Source: Mesostigma viride
Lineage: Eukaryota; Streptophyta; Mesostigmatophyceae; Mesostigmatales; Mesostigmataceae
Reading direction: 5' to 3'
DNA length: 64,000 nucleotides
Assembly: GCA_009746045.1 (NCBI GenBank)
Contig: RPFO01000079.1
Span: 2,289,844-2,353,843, forward strand
Within the stretch, counting starts at the first letter, position 1, and each line of letters begins with the position of its first letter. Shown piece after piece: positions 34,101 through 47,100 of this stretch. The position numbers were made by a program, and so were the translations under genes. The notes beneath the pieces were generated by a model, which was not told the origin of the DNA, did not search any database, and saw nothing but the letters and a program-made list of their open reading frames with translations.

Positions 34101-37100
34101 GAACAGCGTTGGAGGGGAGGGGAGAGAAGTTACATGGTTCAAGGCGAAGGTGAGAAATGTTGCGCCACATGCAGACTTAGGGATGCGCGGCATGTGGGCG
34201 CGTTGGTTTGGTGAGGGAAATCGCTGATGCGAATGCATGTGCCGCTTCGGCAAGCAGGTCGTGTTAGTAGTCAAGTGTACATGACTAATGGTTTAAGTGT
34301 CCGAGTCATCATGGTCAATAGTTAAGTGTACATGACTGATGGTGAAGTGCCAGAGACATCATGGGTACGCGTCCAGGCGGATGCCAGCAGCTCCGAAAAA
34401 GACTGCCCCTTGGTACTTTGCATCAGTGCATTCGAAGGTAGGGATGATCATTGGTGTAGGCATAGCATTGCTTTCTTACCAGAAAGGCCCATGATGCCGT
34501 CTGCTGTCTTGGCATGTGGCCATGGAGTAACTTAACTTAATTGGCCCAACTTCCCTCATTCACCTTTTTCCATTCCGAAAGACTCCTCACATAAAAAAAT
34601 CCAACCGAGGTGCATGGTCCACAGCTGTACATCTCATGCACATGCACTTTGGGGGTTAACTCCAGATCATGACCTGCTGCTGCACAGAATGGTGCTAGCG
34701 ATGGTTAGTTTTCAAGGCATGTAACCCTTGGCATCCTTCTGCACGGATGTGGCAGGCAAAATGGAGGATCACCGTCGCTCCCCTGTTCTTTCGGAGCAGC
34801 ACAGACAAAGCCATACTAGTATAAGAGCGACCAGTACTTACAAGTTGGGGAGAGAAGAGGAATATAAGGACCTACCCAATGAATAACAGGTTCCTGTAGG
34901 TGAGGGGGCACCCGACACATTAGCCGATGTACAACCAATTATTTGGCGTCATCTGGCCGCAGAGATGCAGCGGCTCCCAAAAGGCTCCCCCAAAGCAACG
35001 CTGCACCCAACTCATACGAACCCCAACGCACCCGCATCAAAAGTACCGCAAAGACGAAGCCTCTTACTGCTGCCTCGTGCTCCATATTTCTTGCAACTCT
35101 TGATCCCTATTTCTTGCCACTCGTTGATGCATACTACTCCCCCATCTGCCCTCTCACGCCCTCACCTTTCCTCTGCCACTGAGTATACCCGCAGCTCGTA
35201 CACCACGCCCCGTTCCCCTCCCTTGCTCCCTGGTTGCACCTGCAATGGCTGCGAGGACAGCGACTCGTCACAAGCCAGTGCATTGCCACCTGGCACGCCA
35301 TCCCCGTCCACCGGGCCATCCGCCGCCCCCCTTCTTTCGTCAGGTGTAGGAGGCACCTCTCCACCTTGGTGGCCACTGCTGGCATCCGTCGCTCTCGTCC
35401 CCCCCTGGTACCCTTGTGGGTTGCCTCGCAGAGACTTGGCGTTGGCCGTAGGATAGGAGCAAGTCGCAGCATCACGAGTGGGTCGTGTTTCGCCGAGTGG
35501 GTCACCGGCGGCGGCCCCCAACGCGGCACCGCCACTGCTGTCACTGCAACAACTGCCACTACTACCGCTCCTGCTGCTGCTGCTACTGTCCTTGTTTGCC
35601 TCCTTGGAGCAGGGGGATGCGGGTCGCTGGCATGCCACGCAGGCGGCCAGGTACAGCCCGCAGGGTGAGAAATGGGCGCCCATGTCCCTGCAGATGCGCG
35701 TACGAATGCGTTCCAACACACAGGGAGAGGTCGGTCGCGTGGGCCATTCATTAGTAGGCCCCACTCGTAACTACGCTTGGTCTCAGTGATTCACACTCCT
35801 AATGGTCACCACGCCACACTATGGGAGAGTGAGGATAGCTGACACTATGGGAGAGTGAGGATAGCTGACCGCAGTGCATGGCCAGACTAGAAATCATTTG
35901 ACGCCGCTGCCTGGTGTGAAAGCTTACACTACCACCTAGTCAAGTTTATTGAGGCCATGGTGATTGTGGGTGAACACTGTCCTCCATGCAAGGCAGCATT
36001 GTTACATCTCCGACTAGAAAGGCAAGCTGACCCTTGAAACTGATCTTAGGACAACAGACAAAACTCACGCGCAAAGGGTGAACTCAAAACTACTCAGAGC
36101 AGGGCTGCTGTATTTACAGCACACCAAGCAAAACTCACGTGCTCAAAACTGCGTGACGGATTACCAACCGGCGCCGCGCATCTCCCATTGAAAAGCTAGG
36201 GTGCTCGTCATCATACTGCCACACGCACAGGCGGGCGGTACTGGGCAGCCGCTCCTGGGCCGGCACGGAGCCACCCTCTGGGATACGCGTCTCAGCCTGG
36301 CTAGGCGCCGCATCGTCGCCGGAGGCAGCAGCTGATGTCAATCCACTGTGGTCCACATTGCCACTGCTTCTGCCTCCGCCACCACTTTCATGATTGCCGC
36401 CACCGTGGTCGCTAGCCACAGGTATGGAGTCCCTGTCCCTGACATCCCCATGCCGACCCTCCCCTGCCTCGTTTCTAACAACCGTCACTCCACCGGGCAT
36501 GGCCAGGTTGGCTCCCGTGGCCACGCTGCTTGTCATGCTGCCAGACCCCGCCACGTTGTCCCCCACATGGGGCGCAAGGCCGCGGCCAGCCGGAGGGTCC
36601 GCTACTTCCGCCACATCCATGTCGTCCACCATCACGTGCTGCTGGCGTCCACCACGTTCCGTAGCCACAGCCTCACACACCTCAGGGTCGACCCTGCTGG
36701 GTGCATCGCCACTGCCAGCAGTATGTAAGCATACACTGCCAGCGTCATCATCACCGCCACGCATTGCATGACCATGCGTCGCAATAATGCCATCAACGGC
36801 ACCCAATCCCCCCTCGCCACCGCTATCCCCAGCATCTCTACCACCTGGCACCCCTATCGCAAAGCCATGCATCCCCTGCTTGCCCGCCCAGCCTGCGCAG
36901 TCCTCAAGGTTTAGGGGCGTGCCCCCCGCCTCATGCGCGGCCAAGTGGTCCCTGGCCATGAGCGTGTGGCCTGCCAAAAAGGGGCAGGACACCGTGCCGC
37001 GCTGCACTGACGATGAGATGCCACCAGCTGTGCCGCTTGCCCCCACACTGCAAGCCCCATCGGCCGCCCCTCGTGTAAAGTTTGCACCGGCTGCCACAGG

Positions 37101-40100
37101 AGGGTGTCTAGGGGGGCTACCGGCATCCATGGGTGTGCTACCGGCGCTGATGAAGGTGGCATTCCCCCGCGTGCGGGCCTCCTCCTCCACAGCCACACGA
37201 CACTCGTCCATTGAGGTGAGGCGAGGTTCTGCTCCTTGTCGGCTTCCTCTGACATCCGCCACCTCCTCATCAGCATCGCGGGACCCATCCATGCAGGCGT
37301 GACCATCCATCGATGCGGCACGCTCCTCCCCTTGTCCACTACTGCTTGCATCCACACCGCTGGCGCATCTGCCCAACTCACCGCCGCGTTCGCTGGCGCA
37401 GACATCCCCTCGGAAAAATTTCCTCGGGCCATCGCTCGGTCTGCGGGAGGGGTCACAGATCCTCAAGGGGGACCCCGCGGTGTCCCGGCTGGCCGCTGCC
37501 AACTTGATGCTGACCGCCGTACGAAAATGACCCGGTGAACCTGCCTTGCCCATCGAACTCCTGACCAATGGACCCGCAGGAAGTGGATGATGGGACAAAG
37601 TATCCCGCCCTTTGCACGGGGAGGCCACGTGCTGAGGTGTCCCTATCAAGCCTTGCCTGTGCCCATGCGCATGCTTCTCCGGTGTGTGGTTTCCGCTGGG
37701 CGCGCTTGACAACCAGCCAAAACGGGATGGCAGCCCGATGAGCCCATCGCAGGTGGTACCGGTGCTGCCAGCATTAGCATGCGCCTTAGCCTGGCCGCCG
37801 CCATCATTCTCAACTCCACCGTTGGGGCCATGCGACCGCTCATGCCCGCCCTTGTGCCCCGTGCCAGAATACGCGGGTAGGAATGAGTACCCAGGTAGCG
37901 ACGGGTGGGTGGCGGAGGCAAGCGGGACAGCCCAGTTGCCCAGATGAGGCAGGGTAGGGAAGGAGGACCTCCCAAGCGAGCCGACTTCCTGTTCGTCCTC
38001 CGACGGCCGATGAGCTCGCGTGTGCCCTGGCCTTGTTGCCTCCGATGAGGCAACGCCAGCGACAGGAGTGGTCCATTCCGAGGTCTCCGTGAGGGTGCTG
38101 GGCGTTTTGTTCGCGTGTTTAGTATTGGGTGGGTGAAGATCATCGGCTGGCATGCGGGGGGGTGTTGCGGTGTGGATGTTCAGAGGGTGAGACGAGGCCA
38201 GGGTGCCCTCACAGCCCCCCGCGTCGCTGACGCTAGTTGTGCATGCCGGGCAGCACGGTGGACAACCTACATGGCCGAAAAATGGGCACGTAGGGCGCAC
38301 ATCCGCGCAACATAGGACGCAATTCAAGTCAGCAAAAAAAGGAAATTAAAACTAAAAAATACCAACATGACTCCACAACCCTGACCAAACCAACCCACTA
38401 ACCAACACGCTCCAAAGGTTTGTGTTTACAAGTTCACAGACGACAACAGGGTGAAACACCAGGGTTCAACAACCACGAGAGTGGGACACGTCGAAAGCAA
38501 ACGGTACTTGAGTTTCGGAGGTCCCTGATGTCACTGACCTATGACGGAGATGCCACAATTTGTACGGAATCTGACATCGTAATATTTGTGTGTTTGTTAA
38601 GCGCCGCGCCAGGCAAAAACTGGCGAGATATCGGAATTTGTAGGATAGACCGATTTGCACCGTTCGACAATTCTCCCCACCCCAGTGTACGCCTATCCCC
38701 TTTCTCCCCTTCGTAGTCAACGCGGCAAGCGCACTGTGCGGTTTCACCCTGGGCGCACGCGCCTCTGGTGGCCAACGCCCGGAGTGCGTGCCGTAGCATT
38801 ATTTTAATGTTTCTCCCGGTGTACTTTTAGACAAGCGTAACATTTAGACCCTGGTGTAGAAGTGTAAAAGGCGTTAAGTCTAATACAGAGTACAAGAACT
38901 AAACCAATAAGCGTTTACAGTACAGTAACGTCCAATATATAATAACCACAATCGTACGTCCCACAAAGTCACTCCTCTGGAGCTCCGGCTTTGGGAGGAC
39001 ATGGGAGTGTCGGCTGCTCAGGAGGTTGGTTGGCGCAGGGCTCAGTTCAAATGATTTGGAGATTAGGGTAGAGGTGAGGGTTCAGGATGAACAAGAGGGT
39101 AAATATGGCATTGTATGAGGAGGGCACGGCACTTCTAAGGAGGAGGCAGCTCTTCCGTTTAGCCTCAAAACAAACGAAATAGATCACGATGGGAGCAGTG
39201 CAGCGCCCAGGGAATCAATGCCCAAGCGGATCTCTCGCCTCATCGAACACAAACGCGTGCACCTCGTTCCCCCCTCCACCTTCCCCCTCACTCAATCCTC
39301 CCCCACAGAGACATGCATACATACAAGCACAAGCACACACAATAGCACATATACATACAAGCACAAGCACACAAAATAGCACCTATACATACAAGCACAA
39401 GCACACACAATAGCATACACAAATGCATGGTAGGTGTGCACCTTTGTTACAGGATGCTATTACGGGTGAGTAGATGTCAGGGTACCTAAAGCCTCCCAAT
39501 GAAGGCTTGTGCATAACGAATCAGGGTTGAGGGTGCCTCAAGCCTCCCAATGAAGGCTTGTGCATAACGAATAAGGGTTGAGGGTGCCTCAAGCCTCCCA
39601 ATGAAGGCATGTGCATAACGAATCAGGGTTGAGGGTGCCTCAAGCCTCCCAATGAAGGCATGTGCATAACGAATCAGGGTTGAGGGTGCCTCAAGCCTCC
39701 CAACGAAGGCTTGTGCATAACGAATAAGGGTTGAGGGTGCCTCAAGCCTCCCAATGAAGGCTTGTGCATAACGAATAAGGGTTGAGGGTACCTCAAGCCT
39801 CCCAATGAAGGCATGTGCATAACGAATAAGGGTTGAGGGTGCCTCAAGATCGCGCACCCTCAGGGACAGGCAACTGGGCGCTATTTGGCACCAACATGCA
39901 GTTGTGCCGTGGAGCAGGGGGGGGATCCACACGGGAGCACAGACAGCTGCCCGCTCCTCGATGTGGCAAATCTGGCCATCCCCTGCTCTCCAAAGCCTTA
40001 AGACCTGCGCTGGTTGACTCAAGCATTGTAACACAACGATCGGGTACCCAGGCTACCTGCATGCCCTGACGCCCCACCGGCCACCGGTGTAACCCTCATG

Positions 40101-43100
40101 TTGACGCAGCTCGCTCCGCCCCCATGCGCCGGTGCTTTCCAAGCGGCCGCGCGTGACGGCCTGTCAGAGCCAGCGGGGGCCCGGGGCCGGGAATCTTCTT
40201 GGGTGCTGGTCGTGCCAGGGGGCAGGAGGCCGTTGGCCACATCCCTGGCAAACTCGCTGCGCGACACGACCTGGAAGGATGCGAAACAAGGCCACCGCAA
40301 TCAAGGATGGGGGGCATGGGGCGAATGGAAAAGGGGGGGGCGGGGATTAAGGGGGGGGATAAGGGGGGGGGGGGTAGGAGGGGGGAGAAAGGGGATGAAG
40401 AAAAGTATTCGGCAAACGGGTACTTGGTTGCAGCCGCAGTGGCCACAGCCCGGCTTGGCTTCCGGCCAGATCCCGTGGCCAGGGGAGTGCAGACAACAGA
40501 TCGTGGGAACCGGGGGACGGGGACAGCCGTCAGGTTCCTGGCGCATGGCACACAGCAATCTAGGAAACCCGAGAGACCCTGGCAGGTCCATGCTTCTGCC
40601 CAGAATGCGTTTTTCAGGGTTAGTTTGCCTCCGCCCGCCACACGCCCCCCGGGTGTCATCTACATTTTGGCTACTCCGCCAGAAGGTTCCAACGCCGTAC
40701 TCAGTGCAACTTCGATCTGGGACGGTCGCTGCTCTGACTGACCGGACTGACTGCAGACGATTGACCCCAACGGCCAAAGCCCTGTCTACACTGTAAGATA
40801 CTTCTGTCGAGCGCCGAAGGTAGCGTGATACTACTGCAGTCTCCTAAGCACATTGCCAGGCCCGGCAATTCTAGGGCCTGCCGGCACGCCGGCCCCGGCC
40901 CGGCAGCTTTCCTGGCCTGCCGGGACCGGCATGCCCCCGCCAGGAATCCCCGCTGGTACCGGCGCAAAAACGAGCACTGGCAGGCGAGCCGGGAGTCGAC
41001 GAATAAGGTAATAAGGTAATGGGTAAACATTTTTTAGATAAGGAGGATAATCTATACATTTTTTAGATAAGGAGGATGATCTATACATTTTTTAGATAAG
41101 GAGGATGATCTATACACCTAGTATAGTAGCAGGCCATCACTGTGGCGACGGGTTGCAGAAGCCGTGCTCGCGAATGCCTGCAACGTCAGAGTGCGTAAAT
41201 AAGCCCCTTTGATAGAGCAACACTCCACACAGACATCGACACTGCCAGGCTTGCAAGCTGCCGCTTTCAAACGGCAGCTAATGGCTTCCTCATAGACCAG
41301 CCAAGCGATAGACGCGTCCCCCCCCGCTGTCCGTATCGTTGGCATGTATCTCTGGGCATACTTTTGGGGCACCCTTTGCATCTCTTCCAATCAGTCGCAA
41401 TCAACTGGGGTTGGTTCCAAAGGCGACTTATATATGAAATAGAAAGCAAGGCGACCAATATTAGAAAAAGAAAGCAAGCACCATGACCGGGTGTTTTGTC
41501 CACGGTCCGTCATCCGGCCCCTTGAAAAACTTTCCCACTTGCAACATGTCCGCTGGCCATGCAGTGCAGCCCTTGGTCCGAGCCGTGATGGCACTTCTAC
41601 TTCACCTAGGGTGCGCTGCCTGGAGGCGCGGGATTTGCGAACTCCAGGGTGTTCCATACCATGACGGCTGCCAGCATACCTCTGCCGTGGCGACGACACC
41701 CCTCCCCCGTGGGTGGAACAGCACCGCGCGGAGCTTGCGCTCCGACTTGACCACCAGGTGGGGCTCTCCCATCCCAGTGGGTTGGGCGTGGCAGTTGGTA
41801 GAACCAGCGTGCTCTGGATCGAGCATGTCCCATGCCCACAACTGGTGAAGAGTGCATGAATGGGAGGTGGAGCAAGGGCGATGAGAGAGGCAGGAGTGAG
41901 AGTTGAGTGCGCTTGGTGGGGAAAGAAGCCGTAATGTGGAGGTCATTCTGTTCGTTTATTTAATAATCGGATCATGATGGGAGCCTTAGAAGGGGGGCAC
42001 TGTCCGGCAAGTGTTCATACGTCTGCAGTGGAGAATCAGTGGCAACAGATTTGTGATCGAGGGGACAAATGATACTAAATAAAGAATCAAGAAGAATCCA
42101 TGCGTGTGTGGGCAATCCAGCGGCTACCATGCTAGAGGCTAACACAACATGCTTACTCGTACCACGTACGGTCTTGCCTCAAAAAATGTCCTCGGCTTCA
42201 TCTCTCTTCCAGAAAGACAGGCACATTATCTCGTGACCAGCGCACGCACAACAAATACGATTTCGATGTCAGGCCAAGCGGGGTAAATAGAATACCAGGC
42301 CGCCCACATCCTGCCTGTTGCACATACTACTATGATACAGTAATAAGAGTACGGGTACTGAGCCATCTAAATGGAGCGTTGCACCCCACACTACTATCCC
42401 AACCGTCACGGCTCACCTGGTAGCTAGGGTTGCATCGATCCCACACTACTGGGGTGCTAGAATAAGCCAAGGTCCCACACTACTGGGGTGCTAGAATAAG
42501 CCAAGGTCCCACAATACGGGGGTGCCAGAATAAGCCAAGATCCCACACTACGGGGGTGCCAGAATAAGCCAAGGTCCCACACTACTGGGGTGCCAGAATA
42601 AGCCAAGGTCCCACACTACAGGGGTGCTAGAATAAGCCAAGGTCCCACAATACGGGGGTGCCAGAATAAGCCAAGGTCCCACACTACGGGGGTGCTAGAA
42701 TAAGCCAGGGTCCCACACTACGGGGGTGCCAGAATAAGCCAAGGTCCCACACTACGGGGGTGCCAGAATAAGCCAAGGTCCCACAATACTAGATGCTAGA
42801 TTGAATGCTAGAATGAGCACAGGTCTGCAACCAGATGACCAGGCAGCTCACCTCATGGCCCGACACCAACGCAAGTGTGCGCCCCTCCGCATCAAACGCC
42901 AGCGAGGAAACCGGGTGACCTGCACGATCCCACAACGAGGCAGGCACCCGCAGACCGCCTAGTACCAGGCAACCTGTGAGCTGGAGTGTATCCTATGAGC
43001 ACCTCCTATGAGAATGCTCGGTATACATATAGGGTGGTCACGGCCTGCAATTGTGTGGCTGGTCAGTGCATTCACACACAAAGGCAGGCAGGCACATGCA

Positions 43101-44127
43101 CAAATGCACACACAGCACAGGAATCGTATGGACAAGCGGGCGACGCGAGGACACGAGGGCACCGGGGAATCTATCACCCACGAGGAGGCAGGCACGCATA
43201 ACAGACAGAGCAGAGAGAGATGCGAGGGCAGCATGTGTACACGGCGACACACGAGAGGCGCAGGGGCCGCATGGGAGGCGAGGCAGGGGGGGAGGGGCAT
43301 GCGACAGGGAATATGCTGAGGGTATGACAGGGGGTTCATTGGAGGGGCAAGAGAAGGGGGGCACCGCAGGGCCGGTGGGTGCAGGATTTGTGTTTCCCCC
43401 ATATCAACCACAGCCAGGCATACGTCAGAGGTCATAGTAAATATGCCCAGAAGTCAGCATGTGGATACAGACTAAGTATACATACTGACATGTGAGCATG
43501 AGTAAATATGCCCAGAAGTAAGCACGTGGATACAGACTAAGTATACATACTGACATGTGAGCATGAGTACATATGCCCAGAAGTAAGCATGTGGATACAG
43601 ACTAAGTATACATACTGACATGTGAGCATGAGTAAATATGCCCAGAAGTAAGCATGTGGATACAGACTAAGTATACATACTGACATGTGAGCATGAGTAA
43701 ATATGCCCAGAAGTAAGCACATGGATACCGACTAAGAATACATACTGACATGTGAGCATGAGTAGATATGCCCAGAAGTAAGCATAAGTATTTAGTCCAA
43801 GAAGTAAGCGAAAGCCTATACACCGATAAGTAAGCGTGAATATGTATATACCGATACAGGAGCACAGGACTGGGCACGCCAGGTAGAAGCACATAGGGCC
43901 CAAGGCTTCCCCCAGAGTCCACAGATGTACCGTATGCTCCTGACCGTCAAGCACACGAATGGGACGCGTTAGCGTGAATGCACGCACTCGAACCATGCAC
44001 CGGAAATGGCTGGTGGCACACTTGTCCCTGCACACCGTGAAGGGCGCTGTACAAAAACACCAAACTGATCTCTGGCACATTACTTATGCGTGCACACGCG
44101 CGCGCGCACATACACGCACGCACACAC

Positions 44128-44161
<34 letters not shown>

Positions 44162-47100
44162 TGCACAGTGAACGGACACGAGACAAACTTACCAAACTGA
44201 TGGCTGGCGACACACTTGTCGGTCCGCAGGTCCCACAAGCACACGCGGCCGTCCAAGCTGCCGCTGGTCAGCAGGTGAGGTATCCTCGGATGGAAGCGCA
44301 GCTGCACGGTGTCATGGCATTCATGGGTGTGAGTACAGGCAGGCACGCGGCGAGCATTGCCACGTGCTTGTGCTAAGGGCAAGTACAAAACAAGGAAGCT
44401 TGCGACGATATGCTTAGCAATGGTTTTGGGTGGAATGGAGCATCAGTTTAAGGACAAGAGAAAATATCAAGGCCACAGGAAATATTACTGCACCTGGGGT
44501 GAGATTATTATAAATATTAGTCTATCCTTCATTTTACTATTGGCAAAGCCCAAACCCTAATGACAACACATTATCTGGAAAAAAAGCATCAAGCGAATAA
44601 GAGGTTTTGGTTCCAGTGTGCGGTTCTAAACGCATGCAACAACTCAGACAGCAGCAATGACGACGGCGAGGAGGAGGGGGACGGGAGGAGGGGGAGGAGG
44701 GGAGGCAGGGGAGGAGGAGGGGGAGGGGGAGGGGGAGGGGGGAGGAGGAGGAGGAGGAGGAGGAGGAGGAGGAGGAGGAGGAGGAGGAGGAGGAGGAGGA
44801 GGAGGAGGAGGAGGAGGAGGAGGAGGAGGAGGAGGAGGAGGAGGAGAGGAGGAGGAGGAGGAGGAGGAGGAGGAGGAGGAGGAGGAGGAGGAGAGGAGGA
44901 GGAGGAGGAGGAGGAGGAGGAGGAGGAGGAGGAGGAGGAGGAGGAGGAGGAGGAGGAGGAGGAGGAGGAGAGGAGGAGGAGGAGGAGGAGGAGAGGAGGA
45001 GGAGGAGGAGGAGGAGGAGGAGGAGGAGGAGGAGGAGGAGGAGGAGGAGGAGGAGGAGGAGGAGGTATGAGCAGGTGATCAGAGCACTTCAACGAGACGT
45101 TATGGAGATGGCAAGTGGCTTTAAGATTACCCCCTGGCTTTCCTGCCAGGATGGTGGCAGAAAACAGGAAACGAATGGCTGTCACATTCGGCTTGGCAGG
45201 GGATGGGGAGGCGCTGCTCACATCACACACGACATCAGCACACGGCGTGCACCAGCCGGGATGGGGAACAAGGGGCGCGAGGGGGGGGAAGCGGGACTGG
45301 TGCGTCGGGATCGGGGTGAGCTGTTGGCATGTCATGAGAAACGGAAAGCCAAGTGTGTCAATGCACCCCCTAGTTGTTTTTGACAGTCACTTAGAAACAC
45401 CAGAAGGGGCCAACAAGAACGCATATTAGACCCCAAAAAAGGGGTCAACAGACAGGCACATTGGACACACGAAAACGGGTCAACAAGCAGGCAGGCATAT
45501 TGCAAAAATGAAAAGGGTTCCACAGGCAGGCATATTATTACAAAAGGGGTCAGTCCATAGGCACAATACACAGATGCCACACGGGGCCGACTGAGAGGTA
45601 AATCACACCAAGGACTGGGTCCACTGAGAGGCAAATCAAACACCAAGGAACACAGGTTCCCAGCCCTTGGCCACATACTGCAAACTGTGATTGGCTGGTG
45701 GGGCCCTTCCTAGAGCCACCCAAAGATCTGTACTGGCTTCATTTGCACGGCACTGGGTGGATAAGGAGGACATCGAGGGATGTAAGGCTGCGCTCGCACC
45801 AGTCAGAAGTATTGGGCAGCAGTCACATATTCGGCATGGCAGCGAAAAAAGAAATCTGAAACGAAACTAACATGCTTCACCGGAATGGGGGATAACACAA
45901 CCCGGCAGAATGAACCCATCCTTTGCAGAACCAAACCAACGTGGCCCCTGAGTGGAAATTATTTGAATAAAGCAACCGCAGTGAGGTTGGGCCATTAAAA
46001 TCGTGACAATTAATGCTGGCACGGGCGCATGAAGGTCCGCGCAACAGAACGTACCGCCCAGGGTGTGCGTGTGTGGCCCATCAGGGTCTTCAGGCACGTT
46101 CCTCGCGTGGCGCAGGAGATGCGGATACTGTGGTCGCCGCTGCGGCAGTGAGGGTGGGGCCCGCGAGGCCGTGACGTTTGAGGAATATTTTGATGACGGT
46201 TGGGGAATCTTTGCGTGAATTTTGGGGGAAAACTTGCGTGACATTAGAGGAATATTTACGTTTGGGGAATATTTGCAAAGCGCAGATGCAATTGCAAGCA
46301 GCGATCCACAACATCCATTCATGGGTGTGAGTACAAGGAGGCAAGCGGGCGAGCATTGCCACGTGCTTGTGCCAAGGGCAAGTACAAAACAAGGAAGCTT
46401 GCGACGATATGCTTAGCAATGGTTTGGGGTGGAATGGAGCATCATTTTTAAGGACAAGAGAAAATATCAAGGCCACAGGAAATATTACTGCACCTGGGGT
46501 GAGATTATTATTAATGTTATTACTATCCTTCATTACTATTGGCAAAGCCCAAACCCTAATGACAACACATTACCTGGCAAAAAGGCATCCAGCGAATAAG
46601 AGGGTTTGGTTCCAGTGTGTGGTTCTAAAACGCATGCAACAACTCAGACAGCAACAATGACGATGGCGAGGGGGAGGGGGAGGGGGAGGAGGGGGGGGGG
46701 AGGCGGGGGAGGAGGAGGGGAGGAGGGGAGGGGGGGGGAGGAGGAGGAGGAGGGGGGAGGAGGAGGAGGAGGAGGAGGAGGAGGAGGAGGAGGAGGAGGA
46801 GGAGGAGGAGGAGGAGGAGGAGGAGGAGGAGGAGGAGGAGGAGGAGGAGGAGGAGGAGGAGGAGGAGGAGGAGGAGGAGGAGGAGGAGGAGGAGGAGGAG
46901 GAGGAGGAGGAGGAGGAGGAGGAGGAGGAGGAGGAGGGGGAGGGAGGAGGAGGAGGAGGAGGAGGAGGAGGAGGAGGAGGAGGAGGAGGAGGAGGAGGAG
47001 GAGGAGGAGGAGGAGGAGGAGGAGGAGGAGGAGGAGGAGGAGGAGGAGGAGGAGGAGGAGGAGGAGGAGGAGGAGGAGGAGGAGGGAGGAGGAGGAGGAG

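Noticed and set aside
35134-35751. 205-codon minus-strand frame
   Set aside because: Shadow of the true AMBRA1-like exon 35166-35687 in another frame.
40301-40777. Minus-strand frames of 158 and 187 codons
   Set aside because: Competing frames over a G-rich low-complexity stretch with no family resemblance or consistent splice phase.
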